DNA from: Rhodamnia argentea
Lineage: Eukaryota > Streptophyta > Magnoliopsida > Myrtales > Myrtaceae
NCBI RefSeq assembly: GCF_020921035.1
Contig: NC_063151.1
Coordinates: 34,416,934 to 34,480,933, forward strand
DNA: 64,000 bases
Direction of reading: 5' to 3'
This document shows, piece after piece, positions 11,846 to 22,957 of the stretch. A program made the translations under genes and the position numbers. Below the pieces are notes generated by a model. The model worked only from the letters and a program-made list of their open reading frames with translations, ran no database searches and was not told the DNA's origin. Position 1 is the stretch's first letter. Every line of letters begins with the position of its first letter.

Positions 11846-12845
11846 CGCTACTATCCGCCTTCTTCGTCTTTTGCTTTGGATCGTCCAACCCCCTGGAAAA
11901 CCGAAAGCTCCTGGTTATCCGAGGGAGATACCGCAGCAACGTACCAAAGCTATTTTGGTACAATTAGAGGCCCAGCCCACACATATTCTTCAGGCCCATC
12001 AAATAGGAGGGTCGGGTCGGGCTTGATTCGAGTTGAAAATTGTCAAATCTAAATTGACCAATTTGTATCTAATACAATTTTACCGCCACAAACCCGACTC
12101 CAACCAAATGCAAACCATCAATTAATGAAAGATGGAATGAAAAGTATAAAATTGAATCCGAAGCATTTTTTTCTCTTAATGAATTTGTTCTTTAGATAGG
12201 ACTCTATGTACGGTTAGGGTGCTATAAAGTCATCTACACCAATAGATATCGAACCAAGTAGCAATACCATGGGAATCTAATGTCTCAATTATTGTTACCG
12301 CATCGACTCTTAACTATTATTAGTAAACGAATATGAATTACTATACCCAAAAATAATTGAAAGTGGACAATATAAAAATAGAGAAGGATAGGTCAGGATT
12401 ATCATGGCCAAAGTTTTGCATGAAGAGAGAATAAATCTTTTGCGCGAGACATGATTTCTAGGACTGAACAATTTCTCCGACTAAGTGAAAGCAATTGCTC
12501 AAGAAATCCACTAATGAACACCTATGGTATAGGATTAGAACAATTTCTCCTCTGCCCTACATTGCAATAAAGGGACTTTTAAATCGATTCGGGAAGGAGA
12601 TAAGGAACTGGGAAAAGACAAAACAAAGTGAGGAAAAATAAGAGGAAGTGGCATAGACATAGACCTAACCTACGCTTGCACTGGTTGTATGTAAAACTTC
12701 ACATTGAACAATTGATACAATTACATCCTAATGTTAACATTCTTTACTATGTCTCAAGTACACGTAACTCTTGCTTGAGCAAACTTATTTGACGTAGAAA
12801 ATTACCGATGGACTTTACTATGTCTCAAAGTACACCGGGAATTCC
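11846..12845. other. Intergenic, upstream of BLOS2
   Basis: Contains the presumed BLOS2 promoter and AT-rich DNA. A 16-bp motif (CTTTACTATGTCTCAA) near 12743 recurs at 12814, just before the polyamine oxidase fragment, and may mark a short duplication. No gene seen. Confidence 0.4.
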
Positions 12846-12990
12846 GTTGGACTTATATGAAAGGCTGAGAGCCCCGATTGGAAATCTGTTCTTCGGAGGG
12901 GAAGCCGTGAGCATGGACCACCAGGGACCAGTGCAAGGGGGCGTAGTCGGCCGGAGTGATGACGGCCGAAGATTTGTCAGGGATTGCTAT
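12846..12990 (+). pseudogene. Polyamine oxidase C-terminal fragment
   Basis: The frame reads DLYERLRAPIGNLFFGGEAV followed by SMDHQG. This is the conserved FAD-binding C-terminal segment of peroxisomal plant polyamine oxidases (PAO2-4 type). An extra G in the run near 12936-12941 shifts the frame, and the next frame continues as SAGVMTAED after a TAG. Only about 45 codons of a roughly 490-codon gene are present, so this is a relic, probably moved as a segment. No other part of the gene is visible in the window. Confidence 0.75.
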
Positions 12991-13528
12991 TGAAGATCTC
13001 AAGGATGTGAGCATCGGCATGCCACCCCCATAAAAATCTATTTACCTTTACTAAATTAATCCTCTTGGACAAGGGATAATTTGCAAATTCAAGCAGTGAC
13101 TTGCTTTAAAAAAATTTGATCTCTTACCTGTGTCTCCTATTGTTTTGATTCGTTACAATGCATTGCCCGTTGCTCATGTACACCCGGAATAGATTGGTGC
13201 AAATTACGAACCCTTTTCATGAAAGTTTGGTAAAATAGTTGGTAACAACGAATAATCTCAATGTCAATCAAGACTACAAAGCTTTTCAAAGTCTACCAAA
13301 TGGCAATGGAAAAGATGAAGTCTTAGATGTATGTGGACTTACAAGCGATACCAACAAGAATTCAGTTCGGCGGCCTTCCCTTGACCCGCTTGATCGGTTG
13401 GTCGAATTTCTAATATCTGGTAATATTTATAAAAAATAACAATATTCTCATATAACAAAATAGGATAAAGGAATACTATTTTTTTTCATTGGAACAGCTG
13501 AAACGCATGGATTCAAAGCACTTATTGG
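12991..13528. other. Intergenic, no gene recognised
   Basis: AT-rich DNA with one 66-codon open frame (13239-13439) that resembles nothing I know. No repeat stands out. Confidence 0.4.
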
Positions 13529-14272
13529 GGATAAGTACATTAGGAGTATCATAACTTGTGTACAGCATTCACTTAAGTGTCATAACTTTTTCTTTGCTCA
13601 CTTGAGTGTTACAAATTTGAAAAAATGATCACTTAAGTGTCATCGCCAATTTGCCCTCCGAAAATCCTATGTGGATGCCGGAAAATCTGACGTGGTATCG
13701 CCGGAGCAATTTTTTTTAAAATTTTTAATATACATGTGGATTATTATTTTATTATTTTAGTTATTTTAATTTTTTTTTGTTTTTTTTATTTCCCCCTCTT
13801 GGCCGGCGAGGGTCACCATGAGAGCCCTTGCGGCCCGGGGCGAAGGCCGCCTCGCCCATGGTCGGTGGGGCATTGAGGGCCCTCGCCCGTGGCCGCCGGA
13901 GCCGCGACGGTTGTGGCCTAGGGCTGTCTCAACCCCCGTGGCCGAGGGTTAGGCGGCCCTCGCCCCCGGGCTAGTTGACAAGGGCCCTCATCGGCCATGG
14001 GAAATTCAAGCAATTTTTTTTCTAGAAAATTTTTAAATAATTAAAATAAAATAAAAAATAAAAAATTCCATACAATATTTTAAAAAAATTGTAAAAAAAT
14101 TCATGTGTCATTGAAAAATAAATAAAATAATAATAAAAAGTATACATAATACAAATTTTCAAAATCGGCACTCAAGTAAGCGATTTTGCTCCGATGTGAC
14201 ACCCAAATAAACTAAAAATGACACTCAAGTGAGCATCGTATAAAAGTTATGGCACTTTCGATGTGCTTATTC
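13529..14272. mobile_element. Non-autonomous DNA element with diverged terminal inverted repeats and GC-rich core
   Basis: The left end (GGATAAGTACATTAGGAGTA...CATAACTT...CACTTAAGTGTCAT) pairs with the reverse complement of the right end (GGAATAAGCACATCGAAAGT...CATAACTTTT...CACTTGAGTGTCAT) over about 60 bp with many mismatches. The motif 'CACTTGAGTGTCA' recurs several times inside both ends. The core at about 13790-14000 is strongly GC-rich (GGCCGGCGAGG, GCCCTCGCC) between AT-rich arms. No transposase. I could not define a clear target duplication, so the exact ends are uncertain. Confidence 0.55.
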
Positions 14273-14889
14273 CGAACTCGTTATATACCTAAGAATGAGA
14301 AAGTTCAAAGAATGCAAAAAAGTAACAATTGAAAAGCTTTCAGTTATGGATTGTATTGTCATTCACAAATATACCTATAATCAGTCTACTTGACGAGAGA
14401 TGTTCCGGAAAGAAGACCGACCTCATCGATCATCGGAAGAAGTCTGGTTGACAAAGAAGGGCTTGATTACCCCAGGAAAATAAACGATAATTTCGAATTT
14501 TGTCCAATAGAAGATAACTGAAGGGGAAAAAGGAGGAAAATAACCTAAATTTATATGTCCCATGCATCATTCGTGCATGTGCCATGCATGTATTGCAGTT
14601 AGGGGTATCGAAACGAAGCAATATACACAAACCAAAATACGAACCGACCCAAATAAGACCAGAATTTTCTGAGTGCTTGTGGATAGATTTACGTGTATGC
14701 ATAGCTAAGCGCGAGGATGGGCCAAGCCGATGTGATTACCAACCAAAGGGCAAAAATCACATAGTCCTATGGTCGGGGACACAGCAAGCCCCGGTAAGAG
14801 TGATAGGTTGCACTCGCCGAGGAACTCGGCCACGAAGCAAGGTATGGGTGGTGCCAGCAACATCACCTTTTGAATCTTACAAAGGTTGT
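14273..14889. other. Intergenic, no gene recognised
   Basis: No gene seen. Short frames on both strands at 14430-14940 lack recognisable domains. The part after about 14700 is more GC-rich and leads into the trnN-like fragment. Confidence 0.4.
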
Positions 14890-14914
14890 AGTAGCTCCGT
14901 GGTAGAGCGGTCGG
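14890..14914 (+). pseudogene. 5' fragment of organelle-type trnN-GUU
   Basis: From memory, 24 of 25 bases match the D-arm half of plastid tRNA-Asn(GUU) (AGTAGCTCxGTGGTAGAGCG then GTCGG). The rest of the tRNA (anticodon and T arms) is absent: the sequence departs right after GTCGG. In flowering plants this tRNA exists in both plastid and mitochondrial DNA, so the donor organelle cannot be told. Not a functional tRNA. Confidence 0.5.
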
Positions 14915-15279
14915 TGCATACTTACCAGTCTTATTAGAATCTTCACATCCAGTTTGTGACCCTTTGGCTCTTTGATTTTGACGTTTGCTTTTTGTTCGGC
15001 TCATGTCTGCACTCCCTCCCCTTTATCCAGCGATTTTGATTTGTATAGGCTTGTTGTCAAATGTCTCTTCTATTACGAAGACCACTTGATCATGAAGCTT
15101 GTCCAACAATCAACGAGTTGATCATACCCTTCTATGAACCATACGAGCACGTCCTTTTTCAGGCAATCCTTTGCTTTGATCGCTAAGAAACACAAAAGAA
15201 AAGAAGAAGGGTCAATCGACAAAAGAAATGAGAGAGAATTTATAAGATATGATCTATTTGTATCTAACCTATCAATTCA
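14915..15279. other. Intergenic; short coding-like stretch on the minus strand
   Basis: On the minus strand, about 15190 down to 15080, an AG acceptor-like site (TTCTTAG) is followed by a frame reading KKDVLVWFIEGYDQLVDCW and ending in a double stop. I do not recognise it, and there is no partner exon nearby. Otherwise nothing is seen. Confidence 0.25.
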
Positions 15280-15717
15280 TCTTGAAAATAAAAAGAGAAA
15301 TCCTTTATTCTGAAATGTTTTGATATACGCTATGAATCTATTATTTTATTTCGATTTGCTACTTTTACTTGTTTTTTACTGAATTTTTTTTTGTTGAAGT
15401 TTTTTACTGAATTGAGTTGAGAGAATTTTCAGACGTATAAATTATTTTTATGCGCACAAAAAAAGTTTCATTTTATGGATGTTCCATATACATCTACTTT
15501 GGCTCAAATGAACATTCTGGAAAAACTTTATTAAGCTATGCTATGCTGAAGAAAGAAAGAGAATTCTCAAATTTTTTTACCTGCCGCTAGAAAAAAATTT
15601 CTTCTTCAGTTCAAGTTCATTTCAAAATAATACAATCGGTACACGCAAGAAATAGGCCAATTCGGCGGCTTTTTGCTTAATTTCACGTGGAGTCAAATTG
15701 GGCAAAGCTTTAGTAAA
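15280..15717 (-). other. Nuclear plastid DNA insertion with the 3' end of ycf4
   Basis: On the minus strand, 15717 to 15622 reads the last 31 codons and stop of a Ycf4-like protein (photosystem I assembly), including [20 protein letters not shown]. The upstream part of ycf4 is missing, so the insertion edge lies near 15717. Beyond the stop (15621 to about 15280) the AT-rich sequence looks like the plastid ycf4-cemA spacer; I judge this from style only. Two residues near the C-terminus differ from what I recall of the plastid protein, suggesting an old transfer. Confidence 0.6.
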
Positions 15718-16330
15718 AACAAAAACTAGTCCCCGGACTCACGAAACTCTAATTGGTAGAAGTAAGACAGGCTCCGACATCTTATTCGAGCTGATAATAG
15801 TTTAGCGGCGACTTATAAATCTAACATTAAAATCAAATGAGAGATCAAGTTGCGATTAGGAAGAGTTACAAGGGATGGAGCTGTCCCTTAGAATACTCCT
15901 CTATAAAATGAACAACTCTTCTTTTGAATATGGTTATCCTGCAGAAACTTCAGAGCTTTGCAGCACCCGCAATCGCTTGACGGTGGATTCAAACATGCTG
16001 CGAACCAACAACTCTAAATTGGGATTTTCCTTTCACAGATATACTTAAATAGAACTATCGTTATGTTTGTAAAGACAAAAAAAAAAAAAGCAAAAGGTAG
16101 CATAATCTTTATTTATTTAAGAAATTGATCGATATGAAATAATATTCTAAAATACTGGCAATAGTGCAATTATGAAAACTTCTGAATAGTACCAAGGACT
16201 TATTTGACTTTGTTATGAAAATTTAATGGATTAGATTGAATAAGATTCAAGTTGAGAGGCTAGATTGAATATTTACAAATAGTTTTAAGAACCACGGTAC
16301 GACCTCATTTAAACGTACAATGTCGAAAAC
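15718..16330. other. Intergenic, with one copy of a dispersed repeat
   Basis: The segment at about 16168-16340 (AATGAAAACTT-like start, 'GACTTATTTGACTTTGTTAT', 'TGGATTAGATTGAA') is similar to 18145-18320. I estimate about 70 percent identity by eye. No gene seen. Confidence 0.4.
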
Positions 16331-16368
16331 TCACATTCCATTACTTCGATCGGCTTTTTTATTTTTAT

Positions 16369-16715
16369 TTGCTGTTGTTGATTTTCTTCAGCGCCGCCTG
16401 CATAGTCGCTTGCTTGCCGGAAATTCACAACGCAACGACGAAAGTTGCTTCCTTTGAAGCTGACCCAAGACGCGTCTCTAAATCAGGTTTGAACAAACAT
16501 GAAAATATGATCATCTGGACTTCCACCAATCCCGTCTCAGCCTTGATTCTTTACTTTTGAATCTGATGCCAGGCAAGTGCGCGAGCATTGAAACGTGGGG
16601 GGAGCAGCAAATTCAAAGACGCAAGCGTGAAGTCAACCTACGTTTTAGGGGAAGAAACAAAAGGTCGCGATTAGGGTTTGGGTTGATCTTGTCCTGGAGC
16701 TTTCAATAATTCAGT
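16369..16715 (+). other. Possible small secreted-peptide gene, unproven
   Basis: A frame at 16369 starts with a hydrophobic, signal-peptide-like MLLLIFFSAACIVACLP. A GT donor at about 16487 (AATCAG/GTTTGA) and an AG acceptor before 16574 (GATGCCAG) would join it in phase to a basic segment (GKCASIETWGEQQIQRRKRE) ending in a stop near 16708. The total would be about 85 aa. I recognise no peptide family. It could be chance, and it lies in repeat-rich DNA with no supporting neighbour. Confidence 0.2.
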
Positions 16716-16889
16716 TGTATTGTTTATGGTTCAGTTGTCGAAATGTGTATCTAGTAAAGCAACCGCATAGAGATGGCAACATAGTTGGCCAAATCGGTTT
16801 TCGTTTTCCTGTATTTTAATCAAGTTTTAAATACAATTGACATCGGAAAACTTTTAAAAAAAAAAATTACGTTTTGGCAAAAGGGACAC

Positions 16890-17620
16890 GGATATGCCGG
16901 TGGGACTCGAAGTTCGGGCGTCGAGGATTTGGGCGAGACTCAGGAAACGGGACTCGGCATTAGGGCTCTCGATAGGTTTGTTAACTCCAACCTCCCGCCT
17001 TTGCCCATGGGGAACCTCGGTCTGGCCTTTAAGGTCTCATGTCTCAGTTTGGTGGACTTGGTTCTAGGTGACCTTCTAAGCCTCTCTAGTCATCGAGGTG
17101 TCACGATCGAGTTCTATTGTGGTTGCCGTGGATCTAGTCATAGACTCAAGCTCCGGGGACTAGGGTCACAGTGGAAAGTTCCAGAACCAAGTGTAGGTTC
17201 TAAGGACCCAGTCGTAGTTCCGAGCTTTGTGGGCGTGGGTCATAGTGCAAGGTCCCATGGGTCGCAATGCAAGGTTCCGGATCTAAATGTAAGTCCCGAA
17301 TATAGGAAGATGACCCCAGTCGAGGCTCCTTAGGCTTGAGGATATGTTGTCTACTCATTCCTACCTAGGCTTTGGGCAACCGAGTTCAAGAGCTAGGGGT
17401 ATGGGTCGGGGCGTCGAGTTCTCAATATTGAGTATCCAGGTCCCGAGCACCAAGGTCGATGTTCAGCACTAGGGACCCGAGTTGAAGCACTAGGAGTCTC
17501 TCGTCCGGCCTCCCGGGTCTAGGTCTCGACTCTTGACCCTGCGAGACCCGATTTCCACGATCTAGCTCCTAGCGGGGCCATCGAAGACTAGTTTGCGCCG
17601 ACGAGGCTAATTACGGCGAT
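16890..17620. repeat. GC-rich degenerate short-period repeat block
   Basis: A sharply GC-richer island of loose, imperfect repeats, with motifs such as GGTCCC, AAGGTTCC, GGTCATAGTGCAAGG, GGTCGCAATGCAAGG, GGGTCTAGG and CGAGACCCGA recurring at irregular spacing. The long open frame over it (16785-17333) looks like a by-product of the low-complexity composition rather than a gene. I take it as a degraded tandem repeat or the core of a mobile element. Confidence 0.45.
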
Positions 17621-18655
17621 GGTAGAGGTTGCAATGGATTTCGAAAAGAATGAACTTTGGCTTTCCAATTGAAAATAATTTCATTTGCTGACCCTTCTGG
17701 AACGGTGCTAAGGAAAATGCTTTCCCAAAGCTTTTTCTTTTCTTTTACGCGACAATGGAAGAGAGATGTTCGGTCAGAGGGACGAACCAATTCAAATCAG
17801 ACTTTACTTCTTGACCCACTTCGCAGCCTCTATGTCTCTGTTCTCTTTTCATTTCCCCTCAAGTTTCACATTTGACTAAGCTGCTTAGATCAGGAAGATA
17901 ATCGATTTCTTAATACGAAATAGACAAACCAAGGATGTGGCGATCTAATAAAGCTATGACTATGATATATGCAGTGGTTGAATACCGGAACAACATGAAA
18001 AAAAAAGAAAAAAAAAGTACAATCCCATTCAATAAATACAACAACATGCTTTCTGTTGTGAAAAGAAAATGTTACATGGCTTTATACCTCTTTTAACGTT
18101 AGATCTATATTTTTTTAGTTGATTTAGTAAAAATAGAGTAATAATGAAAACTTGTCAATAGTAACAAAAGACTTACTTGATTTTGGTATAAGAACTTGAT
18201 GAATTAGATCAAACAAATTAAAAGTTTAGAAACTAGATTGTGACATTTAGGAATTATTCAAAGACTTCATTGAACGAATTAAAAGTCAAGAATGATATTA
18301 CACGTTAGGTCAAAGTTTACGGACTCGTTTTTCATTTAACTGAAAAATCATGATGATAATTGCAAATATTTTGTTGATGAGTGTCCAAAAGCACCAATTA
18401 AGCAACTAATCAAGGAAGTTTTACAGTCTCCAACTAATTGATTGCCCTCGTGTCATGCACCCGTAATCAGTGCATCAAGATCGAATTGTTCCGGATGAAT
18501 TATAATTAACCAGTGTTTCAAGACAATCAGCACGACTTTAAGTACGATTTATATAAGAATAGACGGCGAGGGTATTATGGGTATCTCACCGTCGTTCTTC
18601 TATTTATTAACTTTTATCAACAAGCGAGAATTATATTCATACTTCGCTTCCGGCT
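17621..18655. other. Intergenic, AT-rich
   Basis: Holds an A-rich run (18000-18016) and the second copy of the dispersed repeat (about 18145-18320) also seen at 16168-16340. No gene seen. Confidence 0.4.
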
Positions 18656-20038
18656 CCTAGCGAGGGTTGTTCTCTGCCCTGGCTGCTCCTGCACTCACTT
18701 CACCTCGTCAGCTGTTCAACTCTCAAAGGTAAAGAAAAAACATGATCTTTCTCATCTCATCCGTCCTCTCTTGCCTTATTTACGAAACCCATGTGCTATA
18801 TTGCATCGCAGATCATTTTGCTTGTTGCTTGCTTAGGCAGAGTCGATTCCCCTGCTACTTGAGGGTGTATAATGGGGTGCTCATTTTGACCCAGCTCATA
18901 CTTTCTTGTTCTTCTTTTTTCCCCTTTGAGTTCTTCAACTTGGCAATTTATGGATTCGTGCATCTGTATTTGATTGGGATTATTGTATGATATGCCCATT
19001 GATAAAAGCATCATGTGCCTTAATGGGTAGAATCAGTTTCTTACCGAGATGGCCTCAAGAGATGCTCCTCGTTTACTGTTTCCCCCATTCCTAGTAAGTG
19101 AGAAGGAGGATGTGGTGAAGGCAATCGGTTTCTTAGTAATCAAAGAGTCCTTGAAAGTTAGCTCGAGTTCATGGAGTAGAAGTTGAGGGTAGATGAATCA
19201 TATCTGAGTGAGACCGACCGATTTCAATGCATGCATGGATGTGAATTCAAAGCTTCAGTTCGCCCTCAAGTTTTTCCTCACCATTACCTATACAATTGGA
19301 AACTACAACAGAATGTATAGGTACTTAGGCTATTGTTGTTCTAAAATTAGGAAATCTGCTATGTGCATACCGGAGCGGTAGTGTTGCAGTCTATCTCAAC
19401 ACCGAGAAATTACAATTATCAAGCAGACCTATGCATTTTGAGTTCTTCGGCCCTCACAATTTTTGTAGACATTTGCTTCCACTTATATTTGCATTTGATC
19501 ACACTGTTACTGCTGTCCACTTTAGTCTTTCCATGACAAAGCTTCAGATTAGGAGGTGACTCATTTATTATGGTTTAGCCTAGCCTAACAGTCTGCAACC
19601 ATTCACTGAAATCCTTTTCTCTAAGGCAAAAGCATGAACTACACTTAACACTTCCCTTTGATTGGTGGAACAAGTGCATAATGCGTTTTCCTCTTGAATG
19701 TGTTTCTTGAGTTCTATGAGTTAGGAAAGGAAATGAATTGCGTAGCTGTGTAAACGTGCAAAAGTTTCTTGATGTTTTTGAGACGAGGCTTTACTAGACG
19801 GTCGCTGGGCTCTTAACACAGCTATATCATGTGAAGACTGTCTTTGCATATGCCAAAATGGTTCTTCTCCATGTACCCTCGTTTTATCTCTTGTTTCTGT
19901 AATGAGATACTACATCCTTTCCAACTGGGCATTCATAAATCAACTCCTAACTTATCACGATATACTGACTGCAGTGAAGACCGACCTAGATCCTTGCATC
20001 TGGCCTTCGCACCTCTGGTGAGTTAGAACGGTGCTGTT
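18656..20038 (+). promoter_or_regulatory. Probable promoter and intron-containing 5' leader of the GFA-like gene
   Basis: A pyrimidine-rich leader-like segment (about 18656-18729) ends in CAAAG/GTAAAG, a good donor. An acceptor-like GACTGCAG lies at 19967-19974, about 65 bases before the start codon. This would give a 1.2-kb leader intron, common in plants but not provable here. No competing coding sequence is seen between. Confidence 0.35.
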
Positions 20039-20476
20039 ATGGAATCTGAGCTGCTACTTCATACCGGTGGATGCCATTGCAGGAGAGTAAGGTGGGAAGT
20101 CGAAGCGCCAACTAGCGTAGTTGCTTGGGAATGCAACTGTTCAGATTGCTCCATGAGAGGCAATATCCACTTCATTGTTCCTTCTGAAAAATTCAAACTT
20201 CTGGGAAATTCAGACCAATACCTTACAACCTACACTTTCGGCACTCACACGGCAAAGCATACTTTTTGCAAAGTTTGCGGTATTACATCATTTTACATGC
20301 CAAGATCAAATCCAGATGGAATCGCCGTTACTTATAGGTGCGTGGACCCTGGTACTCTGGCTCACGTCAAGATCAAGCAATATGATGGGAAGAACTGGGA
20401 AAGCTCATATGATGCGTCTGGCGTTTCTTCATGTTCTAAAGTGGATACAGAAAAGGCAAAACTTGGTTCCAGCTGA
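20039..20476 (+). CDS. GFA/CENP-V family zinc-binding protein
   Basis: Single-exon 145-aa protein of the Mss4-like fold family that includes glutathione-dependent formaldehyde-activating enzyme (Gfa) and animal centromere protein V. Zinc-ligand motifs are in order: GGCHCRRVRWEV (residues about 10-21), ECNCSDCSMRGN (about 31-42) and FCKVCGITSFY (about 79-89). Length fits the plant members, which are short cytosolic or nuclear proteins of unproven function; catalysis on formaldehyde is not established for them. The C-terminal tail is Ser/Lys-rich. No upstream in-frame ATG competes with the chosen start. Complete. Confidence 0.88.
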   Translation: MESELLLHTGGCHCRRVRWEVEAPTSVVAWECNCSDCSMRGNIHFIVPSEKFKLLGNSDQYLTTYTFGTHTAKHTFCKVCGITSFYMPRSNPDGIAVTYRCVDPGTLAHVKIKQYDGKNWESSYDASGVSSCSKVDTEKAKLGSS

Positions 20477-22957
20477 AAATTGTTCTGATGCTGCTAATGT
20501 CAAGTATATGCTCCGTAGCTCTGAGTAGTCTGTGCTTTTTTAACACGGCCATGAGGTTCCCAAAGTGTACTATTGTGTAATACTATGGTTGGATCAGTGA
20601 ATCAATAATGGGAGGCCGTTGAGGTGATACTTCATAATTTCCTTAGGAACAAGATACTTGACAAGGTATTTCATGGAAGTCTATTTTCCCTTCCAAATGG
20701 TTGAGGCATCCAAGCCCACTTGAAACTGAGATATTGGTGCAAGTTCTTTCTACATATTTACTTGAGTAACTGCAGTTCTCAAAACTGTGGCATATCTCGC
20801 CAGATGTAACAACCAACTTGCAATGTCTCTGCATGCAAACATTATGAAGGGTAGAAAATGAGACTACTAAGATTTTCGTGAAGTATTGCAAAGTGTTGTG
20901 AACGGAAGCTGAAATTTGGTGAAGATCTTTCGGTTTGTTGTTAGTATAACCTTTGCCTTTGGGACAGACAGAGACATGATCGTTGAAGTTGCAGCCAGAG
21001 GACTGCATTCCACCATATATAACAGAAGGTTTCTGCTGCAAACAACCCCCCCTCCCCTCTCTCACCCCCTCTCCTTCTTCTCTTCCCTTTTTTGTGGGGG
21101 ATGAGAATCTCTTTGTGATGTTTTAAGTACTGATTGCAGGCGCAAACTCATATATTCGAGTTAAAATTTGATGAAGTTATAGGCCTTCTTTAGTGGATGC
21201 CACTGCCTAACCTTTCACTGTTTGATAATCGCCAGTTTGAGTCTTGAAGCATCCACAATACCCTCGAGGCCCCAGAAGCATTAGTATCCCAACAGAAGAA
21301 ACCATACTAAAATGACTCCAACAATGATCATCAACAAATTTGGGAACTACCTTTGCTTAGTTAATTTTCAGGTTCTACAGGCAATTGACCAAGCCACTCC
21401 TTGAACAGGTATAGTTGATTCCCTGGTATTACATTGCCAAGCTGCTTTGAGGGGCAAATGGAATGAAAACCAGTTTATGTAGGCTGATGATTAAGAACTA
21501 GAACAGAGAAGATACAAGATGAAACTGCCAAAAAGCTGTCAAAATCCATCACCGTAGTTAGAACTTCCATCTAAAGCCTGAATTTGATCATGATGATCAG
21601 TCCATCAAATGCACAAGAGTCAAGTTTCCGTAAACACTTTGATGAGTAGGAGACTTCAGCACATGAATCAGCAATAAAGTGGACTAGGGAGCTTGAAATA
21701 ACACCGCTATCATCACCAAATTCTAGAGGAAAAACAACAATGCAACTTTGAAGATGAACTCCAACAAGAAACTGATTCTGATGCTAGCCATATTTAATGG
21801 GAACCAATATGTTTAAGCATAGTAAAAGCATCATGAAGTTCATTGTAGATGTTTGCAAAAAGTCATTCCCCTAAAACCCCTAAAGCACAAAGAGCTTGTA
21901 GACTGGCACATATTTTATTCATGGCTATCAACTGATAATACTTCGTCTGATAACGTGATGACTTGAACATGGGTCAACGTGGATCCTGAATGTTCTCCAT
22001 GGAATATGAACTCAACAGAGGACCATATAAGTTCAAAGTTGTCTTTCTTTTCATATTGTTCTCAAACCAAGGTATGATAACCTCATTGATTGTTTTTACA
22101 GATTGAGCTCTCCAAATTCAAACTTAACACTAGATTTACAAGCAGAACATAACGGCCAGAGGATACGGGCTCCCATAGGGACAAGACCCTCCAAATATCT
22201 ACAAAATCAACTTGACTCGGCAGATAGAGCAATAGGATACAAGCAGGCGCAATTGCCACCATAAAAGGAAAATCACGTGTATGGCTTCAACATACAGGAA
22301 AAAGATTTGAAGTAAGAGAAATTTCACACCAAGACATCCTATATCTTATCGCTACGAAAGCAAATACAGAGCGACCTGTTTCTCTTGTACCATGTGTGCA
22401 CTCATTCAATCAAATGTCATTATTTCCTCTGCATTCTTCAAAATCACAACTGAGGAAACCTCTGATAAGGGTCTTACCCATAAGAATTGCTCCCAGATTA
22501 AGTGATATGGAGCAACATGATGCCTTCACTTCTAACCAAACTTGCACTGGTAAATTACAGCACCATCGGGGCAATAACAGCAGTGCAGACTGCCTCCCAG
22601 CCACTCTGTGCTTTGAGAAACTAGACCAAGTGTTTCGATTTTTTAACTTAACTGGTCTATTTCAGCGGAAAGATAAAATTATATCCTTGATCTGTGGAGC
22701 AGCTGACATTCTGATGATATTAAAAAACAGGCAAGCAGGAACTCACTGCACATCAAAGTCCATTATTGACATAATGAGAGGTTTTCCATTTTCTTCAATC
22801 AAGAATAGGCACATGATTTCGATTGTCATTGCTGAACCAGCTTCGTGTTTATCCAGAGCTTTACAAAAAGCTGGGCTCGGTACAACAAATTGTTTGCCTG
22901 TCTATTCTGTTTTGCCCGTCGAACAAAGAGATCGAACATACTTTGGAGAAGTTGCAG
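20477..22957. other. Region between two convergent genes
   Basis: Contains the 3' flank of the GFA-like gene (plus) and that of the PPR gene (minus). A 197-codon frame at 22396-22989 (+) is antisense to the 3' end of the PPR gene and shows no domain. I see no further gene. Confidence 0.5.

Noticed and set aside
14890-14960. Functional tRNA gene
   Set aside because: Only the D-arm half matches tRNA-Asn; no anticodon arm, T arm or acceptor pairing.
16785-17333. 182-codon plus-strand frame
   Set aside because: It lies over a GC-rich degenerate repeat; the protein is repetitive and resembles nothing.
16168-18320. LTR pair at 16168-16340 and 18145-18320
   Set aside because: The two copies are in the same orientation but only loosely similar, with no TG...CA ends, binding site or coding domains between them.
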